64,000 bases of DNA from the NCBI GenBank assembly GCA_963667855.2, contig CAXXKI010000029.1, positions 799,158 through 863,157 on the forward strand. The letters are read 5' to 3'. This DNA is from G963667855 sp963667855. Its GTDB lineage: Bacteria; Planctomycetota; Phycisphaerae; UBA1845. The notes below the pieces were generated by a model, which was given only the letters and a program-made list of their open reading frames with translations, made no database searches and was not told the origin of the DNA. The translations under genes and the position numbers were made by a program. Below, in pieces: positions 46,852 to 56,428 of this stretch. Every line of letters begins with the position of its first letter. The first letter of the stretch is position 1.

Positions 46852-46921
46852 CCGGAACGTCGGCGAAGTTTGCAGTCATATCCTAAACCGGAATATTGAC
46901 GAAGTTTGGGGTCATATCGTA
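46850..46921. repeat. two 36-bp tandem repeats upstream of birA
   Basis: AACCGGAACGTCGGCGAAGT... at 46850 and AACCGGAATATTGACGAAGT... at 46886, both ending GTCATATC-TA. Exact 36-base period with eight or so differences. It lies in the divergent promoter region of the glycosyltransferase and birA genes. Confidence 0.75.
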
Positions 46922-46932
46922 ATCTCACAACC

Positions 46933-47739
46933 ATGGATCCTGGACCGTTGAAGAAAAACTATCTGCAGTCGCACCTGTACACCAGCCGAATCGGGCGGGA
47001 GATCGAGATCCTGGCGGAAACCTCGGGGACCAACCGCTACGTGCTGGATAAGTTTGCGACAGGCAGTATCGACGGGCTGGTAGTTCTCGCGGAACACCAG
47101 TTGGCCGGTGCCGGGCGGATGGGTCGAACCTGGCATTGCCCGACAGGCGCGGGGATCCTGTGTACCGTGGCCCTCTGCGATTACGAAAAAGCGATAAACA
47201 GCGCCCTGCTTTCGCTGGTGGTTCCCATCGCGGTCTACGAAGGTTTGCGAGCAACTACCGATGTGCCCTGCGAAATTAAGTGGCCCAACGATCTGGTTGT
47301 ACGATCCAAAAAACTGGGAGGCATTCTAATCGAAAGCCGGGTTCTATCCGACGGCGCAGTGGGTTATGCCATCGGTTTCGGGATCAACTGCCTCCAGCAC
47401 CGCAACCACTTCCCGCCGGAGTTGCGCGAGCAGGCCACCTCGCTCGATATCGAAAGCAGGCACCCAATAAGCAGAAGAATCGTATTAACCGCCATCCTCT
47501 CCGAACTCGATAAGCGGTTAAAAGCTCCGGAGGATTGGCGGGCGGAAGATATCTGCCAACAGTGGAAGGCTCGAGCCGTCGGGTTGGGCAGCAGAATCTG
47601 CCTGGAGCATCAATCGGTGGAGTATTCCGGGCACTTGGTAGACATCGACCCAACCGCCGCCATCCTGGTCCAGCTCGACCAGGGCGGACGCCGCCTTTTT
47701 GAGGCCTTCAACACAACAATCATCAGGCAACACACCTGA
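46933..47739 (+). CDS. birA: biotin--[acetyl-CoA-carboxylase] ligase
   Basis: 268 residues from ATG 46933. Class I (no DNA-binding domain) biotin protein ligase, which attaches biotin to carboxylase carriers. Marks: biotinyl-AMP loop HQLAGAGRMGRTWHCPTGAG (GRGR-like GAGRMGR), CEIKWPNDLVVRSKKLGGIL with the catalytic KWPND, and GFGINC. A C-terminal SH3-like lid (LGSRICLEHQSVEYSGHLVD) is present. No strong ribosome site, so the start may vary. Confidence 0.9.
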   Translation: MDPGPLKKNYLQSHLYTSRIGREIEILAETSGTNRYVLDKFATGSIDGLVVLAEHQLAGAGRMGRTWHCPTGAGILCTVALCDYEKAINSALLSLVVPIAVYEGLRATTDVPCEIKWPNDLVVRSKKLGGILIESRVLSDGAVGYAIGFGINCLQHRNHFPPELREQATSLDIESRHPISRRIVLTAILSELDKRLKAPEDWRAEDICQQWKARAVGLGSRICLEHQSVEYSGHLVDIDPTAAILVQLDQGGRRLFEAFNTTIIRQHT

Positions 47740-48100
47740 AAACCGGGACTGTCCCGGTTATTCTATTTAATTGAACACTTTTTGTGCCTACTCCGCTGAC
47801 TATTAAATCCGATGATCAATTGACCGCCCCTACAATGCCGATACAACGTATAGTTGCACGAGGTCTAGACGGTGCATCGGAGATCGCTAGAATTTTATGT
47901 CCCCTGGCGCAAGGAACTCGCTAGTGTGACGTAACTCCGGCGATTGAAAGTAGTTAAGACTAGTTCCTTCCGATCGGGACCCCTCAGCGAACCATCGGTG
48001 CCGTTGGGGCGTAACCAATGAGGCTGGCAGGCAGGTTTGAAATGTATTCATCATCCGGTTTATGTCAGCCTGATCATCCCTTAGAGGAGAATGAGTAGAC
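47740..48100. other. leader region of clpC
   Basis: 360 bases between birA and clpC. I looked for a CIRCE element (TTAGCACTC-N9-GAGTGCTAA) and a CtsR site and saw neither. No clear promoter consensus. The ribosome site GAGGAGA lies ten bases before the clpC ATG. Confidence 0.5.
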
Positions 48101-50644
48101 ATGTTTGAGCGCTTCACAGATCGGGCAAGGAAGGTTATGGCCCTCGCCAACCAGGAAGCCCAGCGATTCAACCACGAGTACATCGGCACGGAGCACGTCC
48201 TCTTGGGCTTGGTCAAAGAAGGCTCCGGTGTCGGAGCGAACGTGCTGAAGAATCTCGATGTGGATCTGCGGAAAGTACGTCTCGAAGTTGAGAAACTGGT
48301 CAAGAGCGGTCCGGACATGGTAACCATGGGCCGACTGCCACAAACTCCGCGGGCGAAAAAAGTAATTGAGTACGCCATCGAAGAGGCGCGAAACCTCAAC
48401 CATAACTACGTCGGAACCGAGCACCTGCTCCTCGGCTTGCTCCGCGAACAGGACGGAGTGGCCGCCCAGGTCCTTATGAACCTGAACCTCAAACTCGACG
48501 AGGTTCGCGAAGAGGTTCTGAACCTGCTCGGCGCGGGTACCGACATCGACGAAGGCGGACCGGCGGGAGTCATGGGCGGCGAAAGCATGAAAGCCAAGAA
48601 GAGCCAGACTCCGGCACTCGATTCCTTCGGTCGCGACCTGACGGAGTTGGCCCGGCAGGGAAAACTCGATCCGGTAATCGGGCGGGTTGCGGAGATCGAG
48701 CGTATCGTGCAGATCCTCTGTCGCCGGCAGAAGAACAACCCCGTACTCCTGGGCGAAGCCGGTGTTGGTAAAACCGCAATCGTGGAAGGGTTGGCCACCA
48801 AGATAGTGGAAAACGACATTCCCGAACTGCTGGCCGAACGCCGCATCGTGGTCCTCGACCTGGCCATGATGGTCGCCGGGACCAAGTACCGCGGCCAGTT
48901 TGAAGAACGAATCAAGTCGGTAATGAACGAGGTGAAACGTGCCCGTAACGTCATCCTCTTCATCGACGAGTTGCATACCCTGGTCGGTGCCGGTGGCGCT
49001 GAAGGCGCGATTGACGCGTCGAACGTGCTCAAGCCCGCCCTCTCGCGTGGGGAAATCCAGTGCATCGGCGCCACCACGCTTGACGAATACCGCAAGTACA
49101 TCGAAAAGGACGCCGCTCTGGAGCGAAGGTTCCAGCAGATTATCGTCGATCCGCCGACCGAAGAGGAAACAGTGGAAATCCTCAAGGGACTTCGCGACCG
49201 TTACGAAGCGCACCACCGGGTGCAGTTCACCGACGAGTCGCTGATCAGCGCGGTGGAGCTTTCCGGCCGCTACATCACCGGCCGGGTCCAGCCGGACAAG
49301 TCCATCGACGTGATCGACGAGGCCGGTTCACGCGTGCGGCTTAAAACAATGACCAAGCCGGCCGATCTTTCCGCATTGGAAAAAGACGTATCAAAGCTGA
49401 ATGCGGAAAAAGACGAGGCGGTCCGCAACGCGGATTACGAACGAGCGGCCGAACTGCGGGATAAATCGGAATCACTCAAGATCAAACGCGTGGAACTGAA
49501 AAAGCAGTGGCACGACAAGACCAAGGAGATCGACGGTATTGTGGACGAAGAGATCATCTCCGAAGTGATCGCCTCGATGACCGGTATTCCGCTCACGCGT
49601 ATGAGTAAGGATGAAGCCGAACGGCTGCTGAGCCTGGAAGGCGAACTGCACAAGAAGGTGGTCAGCCAGACCGAGGCGGTAAAAGCCATAGGCCGAGCCG
49701 TCCGCCGCTCACGCAGCGGATTGAAAGATCCCAATCGCCCGATGGGCAGCTTTATCTTTGTCGGTCCTTCCGGTGTAGGAAAAACCTACCTGGCGAAATG
49801 CCTCGCGGAATTCCTCTTCGGCGATCCGGACTCACTCATGGTCCTGGACATGTCCGAATACATGGAGAAACACACCGTATCCAGACTGGTCGGTGCCCCT
49901 CCGGGATACGTTGGCTATGAAGAAGGCGGACAGCTCACCGAGCGCATCCGCAGAAGACCGTATTCGATCGTGCTCTTCGATGAAATCGAAAAAGCCCATC
50001 CCGATCTGTTTAACATGTTGCTGCAGATCATGGAGGAAGGCCGGTTAACCGACTCCTTCGGACGGCATGTGGACTTCAAGAACACGATCATCATTATGAC
50101 CAGTAACGTCGGAGCCAGCAAGATCACCAACGAAAGCCCCTTCGGCTTCCAGTCGCGTGACGAGGATCTGAGCTACGACAAGATGAAACAGACCCTGCAG
50201 TCGGAATTGGAAAACCACTTCCGTCCGGAATTCATCAACCGTCTGGACGAGATTCTGGTCTTCCACAAACTGACCCACAAGGACCTGGTCCGCATCGTGG
50301 ACCTGGAAGTAGCCAAGCTCGCAGCCCGGTTGCGGGAAAAGGGTCTGGAGCTGGAACTCACCCAGGACACCATAGATTTCCTGATCGATCGTGGATCGGA
50401 CGAAAAATTCGGTGCCCGTCCCCTGCGTCGAGCGATCGAACAATACGTCGAAGACCCGCTGTCGGAAGACATGCTGCGCAACAAGTACGACAACAAAAAC
50501 CGGGTTATCGTCTCCGTCAAGCCTCCGGCCACTGACGACGACCTTCCCATGCTGGTATTTGAAGGCGTTACGACTGAACCGGAGAAAGGCGAAGCTGTGG
50601 GAGCCGGAGCTGGCAACGGTAACGACGTAGCCGACGCCACGTAA
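48101..50644 (+). CDS. clpC: ATP-dependent Clp protease ATP-binding subunit ClpC
   Basis: 847 residues, full ClpC length. Two N-terminal Clp repeats (FERFTDRARKVMALANQEAQ; HNYVGTEHLLLGLLREQDGV), AAA-1 with Walker A GEAGVGKT near 218 and Walker B VILFIDELHTLVGAG, a UVR segment (residues ~425-465, NADYERAAELRDKSESLK), AAA-2 with GPSGVGKT near 560 and ViLFDEIEKAH, and the C-terminal D2 small domain (RPLRRAIEQYVEDPL). Unfolds substrates for ClpP. Single gene ended by a terminator at 50685. Confidence 0.97.
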   Translation: MFERFTDRARKVMALANQEAQRFNHEYIGTEHVLLGLVKEGSGVGANVLKNLDVDLRKVRLEVEKLVKSGPDMVTMGRLPQTPRAKKVIEYAIEEARNLNHNYVGTEHLLLGLLREQDGVAAQVLMNLNLKLDEVREEVLNLLGAGTDIDEGGPAGVMGGESMKAKKSQTPALDSFGRDLTELARQGKLDPVIGRVAEIERIVQILCRRQKNNPVLLGEAGVGKTAIVEGLATKIVENDIPELLAERRIVVLDLAMMVAGTKYRGQFEERIKSVMNEVKRARNVILFIDELHTLVGAGGAEGAIDASNVLKPALSRGEIQCIGATTLDEYRKYIEKDAALERRFQQIIVDPPTEEETVEILKGLRDRYEAHHRVQFTDESLISAVELSGRYITGRVQPDKSIDVIDEAGSRVRLKTMTKPADLSALEKDVSKLNAEKDEAVRNADYERAAELRDKSESLKIKRVELKKQWHDKTKEIDGIVDEEIISEVIASMTGIPLTRMSKDEAERLLSLEGELHKKVVSQTEAVKAIGRAVRRSRSGLKDPNRPMGSFIFVGPSGVGKTYLAKCLAEFLFGDPDSLMVLDMSEYMEKHTVSRLVGAPPGYVGYEEGGQLTERIRRRPYSIVLFDEIEKAHPDLFNMLLQIMEEGRLTDSFGRHVDFKNTIIIMTSNVGASKITNESPFGFQSRDEDLSYDKMKQTLQSELENHFRPEFINRLDEILVFHKLTHKDLVRIVDLEVAKLAARLREKGLELELTQDTIDFLIDRGSDEKFGARPLRRAIEQYVEDPLSEDMLRNKYDNKNRVIVSVKPPATDDDLPMLVFEGVTTEPEKGEAVGAGAGNGNDVADAT

Positions 50645-50684
50645 GCAAACACACCGGTATCGTCCGGCGTTTCAAACAAACCCC

Positions 50685-50727
50685 AGAGCAAAGAGCGGCA
50701 ATGATCGCCCTCTTTGCTCTTTTTAAA
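50685..50727 (+). terminator. rho-independent terminator of clpC
   Basis: AGAGCAAAGAGCGGC pairs with GCCCTCTTTGCTCT (one mismatch) followed by TTTTT, 40 bases after the clpC stop. Confidence 0.88.
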
Positions 50728-50783
50728 TAATCCAAAAACTCACAGCTTGCAGGTCATGCCATTAAACCATCGCAAACTTGCAG

Positions 50784-50802
50784 GTCGGGTCATTGACCCG
50801 AC
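50784..50802. repeat. REP-like palindrome A
   Basis: GTCGGGTCATTGACCCGAC, one more copy of the palindromic unit found at 39629, 40053 and 59849. Confidence 0.8.
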
Positions 50803-51119
50803 CTACAGGAAAAGCATAACCAGGTAGCCATGTTATCTCCTCTCGCCGGTCCTGGTGGCATGCGTATTGCACAGGTTCATTTAATCCAACTTCAACGCGA
50901 ATCGAAAACAGAGGCACAATCACGATGATCGTTTCCACATCCTGTGACATATCAGCACACAAACAGACCAATGTTCCAACAAGGTTTACATTGACACTTG
51001 CGTTTACCGTGGTTACAAACATTGTGCCGGAGGATATAGCGCGGATATAAAACCTTCCGAACCGGCGCCAGGTGGTTTCCTACGATCCCAAGGTTGATCG
51101 AAACGGTAGAAAGTAGATC

Positions 51120-51932
51120 ATGATAATCAGCACCATCGGGTCAAAGACAGTCACATCAGCAGAAGCGTTCGGTCGTTTCTGGATGTTCTGTTTCCACACC
51201 TTCCGCTGGCTGGCGACTGGCGTGTTCCGGCTGCGCAGCTGGAAACTGGTAATGCCCCAATTCTACGAAGTGGGTAACCGCTCACTGCCGGTGATTATGA
51301 TAACCGGTACGTTCGTGGGACTGGTGCTGGCGGTTCAGGCGTACGACCAGCTGGATGCGGCCGGCTTCTCCGAACGTATGGGGGTTCTGCTCAACATGAC
51401 CCTGGTACAGGAACTGGGTCCGGTACTTGCCGCGGTCATGCTCGCGGGCAGAGTGGGTGGCGCCCTTACGGCCGAACTGGGCACGATGAATGTCACCGAA
51501 CAGATCGACGCTTTGCGGGTAATGGGTTCAGACCCAATCAGGTATCTGGTAGTGCCCCGGTTCCTGGCGTGCCTGCTGCTATGCCCGATATTGACGCTGT
51601 TTGCCGATGTCTGCGGTTCGCTGTCGGGAACCTGGATAGCGGTAAGCCTGAAGGGCGTGCCGTACGAGCCGTACAGCTTCTACACTCAGGACGCCATGCA
51701 GATGTGGGATATGTTTGTTGGCTTTATAAAGAGCATAGCGTTCGGAGGTATTATCGGTTTAATAGCCTGCTATAAGGGTTTTCACTGTCGAGCGGGAGCT
51801 GAAGGTGTCGGCAGAGCGTGTACGGAGGCTTTCGTGGCCAGCTTCATCGCTATTTTGATCGTCGACTTCTTCCTGGCGACCTTTACCATGGGGCTCTATC
51901 GAGCGATTTGGGGATTTAAATCCCTGGTATAA
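51120..51932 (+). CDS. mlaE: MlaE family lipid ABC transporter permease
   Basis: 270 residues with five to six helices. Family marks: GNRSLPVIMITGTFVGLVLA, LVQELGPVLAAVMLAGRVGG, ALTAELGTMNVTEQIDALRV, and PRFLACLLLCPILTLFAD. Permease of the MCE-type transporter that moves phospholipids between the membranes. Followed by its ATPase 24 bases later and the MCE protein after that. Confidence 0.93.
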   Translation: MIISTIGSKTVTSAEAFGRFWMFCFHTFRWLATGVFRLRSWKLVMPQFYEVGNRSLPVIMITGTFVGLVLAVQAYDQLDAAGFSERMGVLLNMTLVQELGPVLAAVMLAGRVGGALTAELGTMNVTEQIDALRVMGSDPIRYLVVPRFLACLLLCPILTLFADVCGSLSGTWIAVSLKGVPYEPYSFYTQDAMQMWDMFVGFIKSIAFGGIIGLIACYKGFHCRAGAEGVGRACTEAFVASFIAILIVDFFLATFTMGLYRAIWGFKSLV

Positions 51933-51956
51933 AACACAATCCGGACACCAAAGCCA

Positions 51957-52769
51957 ATGACAGATACAGCACCACAATCTTCAGCAGCAAACGGCAAGCC
52001 GGTCATTGAGTTTCAGGGAGTAACCAAATACTTCGGAAACCTGGGGGTCCTGCAGAATGTAGATCTCCAGATCCATCCGGGCCAGACTACAGTGGTCATC
52101 GGCGAATCGGGAGCAGGCAAGAGCGTTGTCTTAAAGCACATAGTCCGGCTGCTTCGCCCTGACAGCGGAGAGGTGCATTTCCACGGCAGGCGCATAGACA
52201 ACCTGGCCGAGCGGAAACTGGTCGATATACGAATGCGTTTTGGTTTTCTCTTCCAGTTGGGAGCACTCTTCGATTCGTTGACAGTGGCCGAAAACGTAGC
52301 CTTCCCGATCACCGAACACACGAGGCGCAAAGCGGCAGATATAAAAAAAACCGTTGCCCACAAACTGAGTATGGTGGGTCTGGACGGTCTGCAGGAGAAA
52401 AAACCCGCTCAACTGTCGGGTGGACAGCGTAAGCGAGTCGCTCTCGCCCGGGCAATCGCCCTCGATCCGGAAATCATTCTTTATGACGAACCCACAACCG
52501 GACTGGACCCAATCCGCTCCGATGTTATCAACGAGTTGATCGTAAAGCTTCAGCGGGAACTGGGCGGTACGAGTATCGTGGTAACTCACGACATGGCCAG
52601 TGTGCGTAAGGTCGGCGGTCGGGTACTCATGCTTCATCAGGGTAAATTCATCTTCGATGGTACTCCGGAAGAAATGGAAAAAACTGACAACCTCCTCGTA
52701 CAGCGATTCGTCGAAGGGCGAGCAGGTGAGGATCTACTTGAAAATCTAAACTCGAAAGGGAAGTCATGA
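51957..52769 (+). CDS. mlaF: MlaF-like ABC transporter ATP-binding protein
   Basis: 270 residues. Walker A GESGAGKS, Q-loop FLFQLGALFDSLTVAENV, signature LSGGQRKRVALARAIALDPE, Walker B IILYDEPTTGLDPI and switch His VVTHDMASV. Energises the MlaE permease. Its stop overlaps the mlaD start (ATGA). Confidence 0.95.
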   Translation: MTDTAPQSSAANGKPVIEFQGVTKYFGNLGVLQNVDLQIHPGQTTVVIGESGAGKSVVLKHIVRLLRPDSGEVHFHGRRIDNLAERKLVDIRMRFGFLFQLGALFDSLTVAENVAFPITEHTRRKAADIKKTVAHKLSMVGLDGLQEKKPAQLSGGQRKRVALARAIALDPEIILYDEPTTGLDPIRSDVINELIVKLQRELGGTSIVVTHDMASVRKVGGRVLMLHQGKFIFDGTPEEMEKTDNLLVQRFVEGRAGEDLLENLNSKGKS

Positions 52770-53872
52770 GCGAAGCACGCCGAGACATCCTCGTCGGTTT
52801 ATTCATGGTCGGTGGACTGGGAGCATTAGGTTCTCTCATGATCATGTTCGGTGAAGCACCCAGTTGGCTGGGAGGGGCCGAATACGAACTGAAAATAGGC
52901 GTCAAAGATATTGCAGGCATCGACGACGGAACACCGGTCTATCTCAACGGAATCAAGATCGGGCGTGTAACCGAACTGACATTCGTCAATGTGCAGGCCC
53001 CGGAAAAGGGTGTCGTGGTCCTGGCCAAGATCAAGAAAGAATTCTCCGTACCTATCGGGTCTCGCGCCGAGCTGGTCGCTCCCGCGTTGGGATTGGGACG
53101 AGGGCGAGTAGACATATTCGCCGAAGGCGGGGGTATGAAGCCAATCGAACCAGGCGGAGTCATCCACGGCCACATGGTCAACGCCCTGCAGGATATTATA
53201 CCGGAAACCATGCTTGGATCGTTGGAGAGTACCACGATCAAGATCGGCGATTTCGCTGAAAAGCTGACCCCGGTAGCTACCGATCTGCACGAAATTCTGA
53301 AGATAACTCCGCTGACAATGGTAGATTCATCGGCTGGCGGTCCCCAACCGGTACAAGCCAACATGTACACCGTCGTTCAAAGACTGGACCGCGTCCTCAA
53401 GAATATTGACGACGTCTTCGGTGATCCGGAGTTTAAAAGCGGCGTTAAAGAAGCTATAGACAATATAGTAGCCATGAGCATTGACGGCAAAGCCACTTTC
53501 CAGGATTTCCGGGATACCGGTGCCAACCTCAAGGCTGACGCGTCGAGAATCGCGGACAAACTCGAGCACTCCATCGAGAATATAACAGAGAAGGTCGATA
53601 CGATCGCGGAGGCGGCGATGCCCATCCTCGATGCCACCTCCAAAACGGCCACCAATATGGAAGCGATCACCAACGATCTTCGCCAGGGGAAGGGAACGCT
53701 TGGCAAATTGCTTACCGATCCTCGATTGTACGATGTTCTCGTCCTGTCGATCGAGCGAGCAACGGACCTGTTCGATTCAGCTCGCAGACTGTTCTACCGG
53801 TTTGAGAAAACAGGACGGGTCGGATTGGACGTTAACGGGCTACCGGTGAGCAAAAAGCTGACCCCTCAGTAA
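52766..53872 (+). CDS. mlaD: MlaD-like MCE domain protein
   Basis: 368 residues. N-terminal membrane helix (LVGLFMVGGLGALGSLMIMF), one MCE domain (residues ~35-130; VKDIAGIDDGTPVYLNGIKI), and a long helical C-terminal part. It forms the lipid-channel hexamer on the periplasmic side. The C-terminal half is longer than in E. coli MlaD (183 residues), as usual for non-proteobacterial MCE proteins. No mlaA/B/C genes follow. Confidence 0.92.
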   Translation: MSEARRDILVGLFMVGGLGALGSLMIMFGEAPSWLGGAEYELKIGVKDIAGIDDGTPVYLNGIKIGRVTELTFVNVQAPEKGVVVLAKIKKEFSVPIGSRAELVAPALGLGRGRVDIFAEGGGMKPIEPGGVIHGHMVNALQDIIPETMLGSLESTTIKIGDFAEKLTPVATDLHEILKITPLTMVDSSAGGPQPVQANMYTVVQRLDRVLKNIDDVFGDPEFKSGVKEAIDNIVAMSIDGKATFQDFRDTGANLKADASRIADKLEHSIENITEKVDTIAEAAMPILDATSKTATNMEAITNDLRQGKGTLGKLLTDPRLYDVLVLSIERATDLFDSARRLFYRFEKTGRVGLDVNGLPVSKKLTPQ

Positions 53873-54020
53873 AAAATACCGAAGATTTCCGGAGAAATAG
53901 ATAATAGTCCGGACATTAATCGGCCACTTTTTCTTTCATCCCTATACTATGAATACGGGGGAAAAGTTTTCGTTGGCAAAAAGTGGGTATAAAAACCCAT
54001 CTTTTCTGGTTTTCCCGCGT

Positions 54021-54048
54021 TGACACTATTATCAAGGACCATATTTTA
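54021..54048 (+). promoter_or_regulatory. promoter candidate for icd
   Basis: TTGACA at 54021 and TATTTT at 54043 with a 16-base spacer, about 85 bases before the icd start. Confidence 0.5.
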
Positions 54049-54132
54049 TGATCCTTCACGCGCAAACAGCGCGACGACCAGTTTGCTCCGGTATGTGCCG
54101 GAGCGTGACACCGCAAGCAAAGGAAATACCCG

Positions 54133-55407
54133 ATGACTGCACCGTTCCAAGACCTGACCCCACCGACTTCCGGTACCCCGATCACGATGACGAGTGAGGG
54201 GCTTTGTGTACCAGACAACCCGATCATCCCCTTTATTGAGGGTGATGGTACGGGACCGGATATCTGGCGGGCCAGTGTAAGGATCATGGACGCCGCGGTA
54301 GAGAAAGCCTACGGCGGCAAGCGAAAAATCGAGTGGTTCGAGGTCTACGCAGGCCAAAAGTCGTTCGACAAGTACAACACCTGGCTACCGGATGACACTC
54401 TCGCCGCGTTCCGTGAGTATCTGGTGGGCATAAAAGGCCCGCTGACGACACCGATTGGTGGCGGTATTCGTTCTCTGAACGTCGCTCTCCGTCAGCAGTT
54501 GGATCTCTATGTCTGCCTTCGCCCAGTAAAGTATTTCGAAGGTGTTCCCTCGCCGGTCAAGCGCCCGGAACTGGTGGACATGGTCATCTTCCGGGAGAAT
54601 TCGGAAGACATCTACGCCGGTATCGAATGGCAGGCCGGTACTGACGAGGTCAAGAAGGTTATCGAGTGGCTTCAGTCCACCATGGGCGTAACGAAAATCC
54701 GCTTTCCGGAGACTTCGGGAATAGGTATCAAGCCCATCAGCAAAGAGGGAACCAAGCGGCTGATTCGAGCGGCGATCAACTACGCTATCGAGAACAATCG
54801 CAAGTCGGTCACCATTGTACACAAAGGTAACATCATGAAGTTTACGGAAGGCGGTTTCCGTGACTGGGGTTACGAGTTGGCCAGGGAAGAGTTCGGCGGC
54901 AAGGAGATCGACGGCGGTCCGTGGCAGGTGATCAAGAATCCGAACACGGGCGAAGAGATCACCATAAAGGACGCTATCGCGGATATAGCTTTGCAGCAGG
55001 TGCTGACCAGAGCGCCGGAGTTTGACGTAATAGCCACGATGAACCTCAACGGCGACTACCTTTCCGACGCACTGGCCGCCCAGGTTGGTGGAATCGGTAT
55101 CGCTCCCGGTGGAAACATCAATTATGACACCGGTCACGCGATTTTCGAGGCCACCCATGGTACGGCCCCCAAGTACACCGATCAGGACAAGGTCAATCCC
55201 GGCTCGGTAACCTTGAGCGGCGAAATGATGCTGCGTTACATGGGCTGGAAGGAAGCGGCGGACCTGGTGGTAAACGGACTGGAGAAGGCAATAGCCGCCC
55301 GCACGGTCACTTACGACTTCCACCGACTCATGGAAGCGGAAGGCAACAGTGCCACTTTACTCAAGTGCTCGGAATTCGCGGACGCGGTCATCAAGCACAT
55401 GGGTTAG
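54133..55407 (+). CDS. icd: isocitrate dehydrogenase, NADP-dependent
   Basis: 424 residues, like E. coli Icd. Oxidative decarboxylation of isocitrate to 2-oxoglutarate. Marks: FIEGDGTGPDIWRASVRIMD, substrate loop SLNVALRQQLDLYVCLRPVK (with the regulatory Ser), FRENSEDIYAGIEW, metal site NYDTGHAIFEATHGTAPKYT and the NADP determinants Lys-Tyr in GTAPKYTDQDKVNPGS. Single gene with its own terminator. Confidence 0.97.
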   Translation: MTAPFQDLTPPTSGTPITMTSEGLCVPDNPIIPFIEGDGTGPDIWRASVRIMDAAVEKAYGGKRKIEWFEVYAGQKSFDKYNTWLPDDTLAAFREYLVGIKGPLTTPIGGGIRSLNVALRQQLDLYVCLRPVKYFEGVPSPVKRPELVDMVIFRENSEDIYAGIEWQAGTDEVKKVIEWLQSTMGVTKIRFPETSGIGIKPISKEGTKRLIRAAINYAIENNRKSVTIVHKGNIMKFTEGGFRDWGYELAREEFGGKEIDGGPWQVIKNPNTGEEITIKDAIADIALQQVLTRAPEFDVIATMNLNGDYLSDALAAQVGGIGIAPGGNINYDTGHAIFEATHGTAPKYTDQDKVNPGSVTLSGEMMLRYMGWKEAADLVVNGLEKAIAARTVTYDFHRLMEAEGNSATLLKCSEFADAVIKHMG

Positions 55408-55438
55408 ATTTCAGGTTTTTACGTTTTGGTTTTATAAT

Positions 55439-55473
55439 AACGGTTCCGCTCATTACGGGCGGAACCGTTTTTT
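55439..55473 (+). terminator. rho-independent terminator of icd
   Basis: AACGGTTCCGC pairs perfectly with GCGGAACCGTT over 11 bp, followed by TTTTTT. Confidence 0.92.
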
Positions 55474-55513
55474 ATAATCACCACAAGCACTCTGGATTGG
55501 GGAAACTATAACG

Positions 55514-56128
55514 ATGAGCAGATACCTTGTCCCCAAAAATACATACCGGGTGGAACTCAAGGTGAGTAATTCCCGTTTCATCACCACGATCGGACCGGCC
55601 AGCAGCACCAAGGCGGCGCACGATTTCATCAAACGAATCCGCGAAGAGATGCCCGACGCCACGCATCACGTTTACGCGTTCAAGATCGGCTACGGAGCAA
55701 GCGTATCGGAAGGGCTGAGCGATGATGGAGAACCATCAGGCACATCCGGACCTCCCGCCCTGGCGGTGGTTCGCGGCTCGGGCGTCGGTGACGTGGTCCT
55801 GGTGATAACCCGCTACTTCGGGGGAACCAAGCTGGGTACCGGTGGACTGGTCGCCGCTTACACGCAGGCGGCGCAACAGGCGTTTTCCGCACTGGAGACA
55901 GAGGAAAAAGTAACGCGACTGGCGTTTACTATGGAAATCCCCTACTCCCTGTTCGAGAAGGTACGAATCCTGCTTGATGAATACGCCTGCGTCGTCAAGG
56001 AACCGGAATATGGCTCTGATGTCAAGATTGAATACCTTATACCAGAGGAAAACGCGGACGCTTTTTCCGGCAAGATCCGGGACCTAACTGCCGGGCGGAG
56101 TTGCCCGCGACTCGTGGAGGAAGGTTAG
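55514..56128 (+). CDS. yigZ: YigZ / IMPACT (UPF0029) family protein
   Basis: 204 residues. The N-terminal IMPACT domain (NSRFITTIGPASSTKAAHDF; DATHHVYAF; DDGEPSGTSGPP; VVLVITRYFGGTKLGTGGLV) and the C-terminal ferredoxin-like domain (FTMEIPYSLFEKVRILLDEY) match the family. Role in bacteria is unclear; the eukaryotic relatives regulate Gcn2. Single gene. Confidence 0.93.
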   Translation: MSRYLVPKNTYRVELKVSNSRFITTIGPASSTKAAHDFIKRIREEMPDATHHVYAFKIGYGASVSEGLSDDGEPSGTSGPPALAVVRGSGVGDVVLVITRYFGGTKLGTGGLVAAYTQAAQQAFSALETEEKVTRLAFTMEIPYSLFEKVRILLDEYACVVKEPEYGSDVKIEYLIPEENADAFSGKIRDLTAGRSCPRLVEEG

Positions 56129-56428
56129 AGTTTTCCACTCCAACCTCCGTAACAACGGATCAGAAGTTTAGTAGAAATTATTATTTACCCGAACAACCTG
56201 ACAGAAATAGTTTAATAGGCATTAAGCCCAAAATACGGTCAATCAATACTGCTGACACGGTTATACCGGACGCCCGAAAATCACTGGATTGAGCGAAACC
56301 TCCATTCGTGACGTTTTCACTTTCACTGTCCGGACCGGATTTCGCCCTGTACAAACTCGAATTATGCTGTATGCTTCCCGAGCTTTGGACAAAATCAGAC
56401 GGGTAAGAAACACAGGAAGCAGGAATAC
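56129..56428. other. intergenic, nothing recognised
   Basis: 300 bases between yigZ and the FKBP gene. A short frame on the plus strand lacks a ribosome site and overlaps the FKBP gene. No hairpin with a T-run. Confidence 0.45.

Noticed and set aside
47740..48100. CIRCE or CtsR operator before clpC
   Set aside because: Looked for the consensus sequences and found no match.
48074..49216. 380-residue frame antisense to clpC
   Set aside because: Mirror frame caused by the codon bias of clpC; no family features.
50762..51022. 86-residue minus-strand frame between clpC and mlaE
   Set aside because: Runs through the REP palindrome and has no ribosome site.
54385..55323. 312-residue frame antisense to icd
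   Set aside because: Shadow of the highly conserved icd gene.
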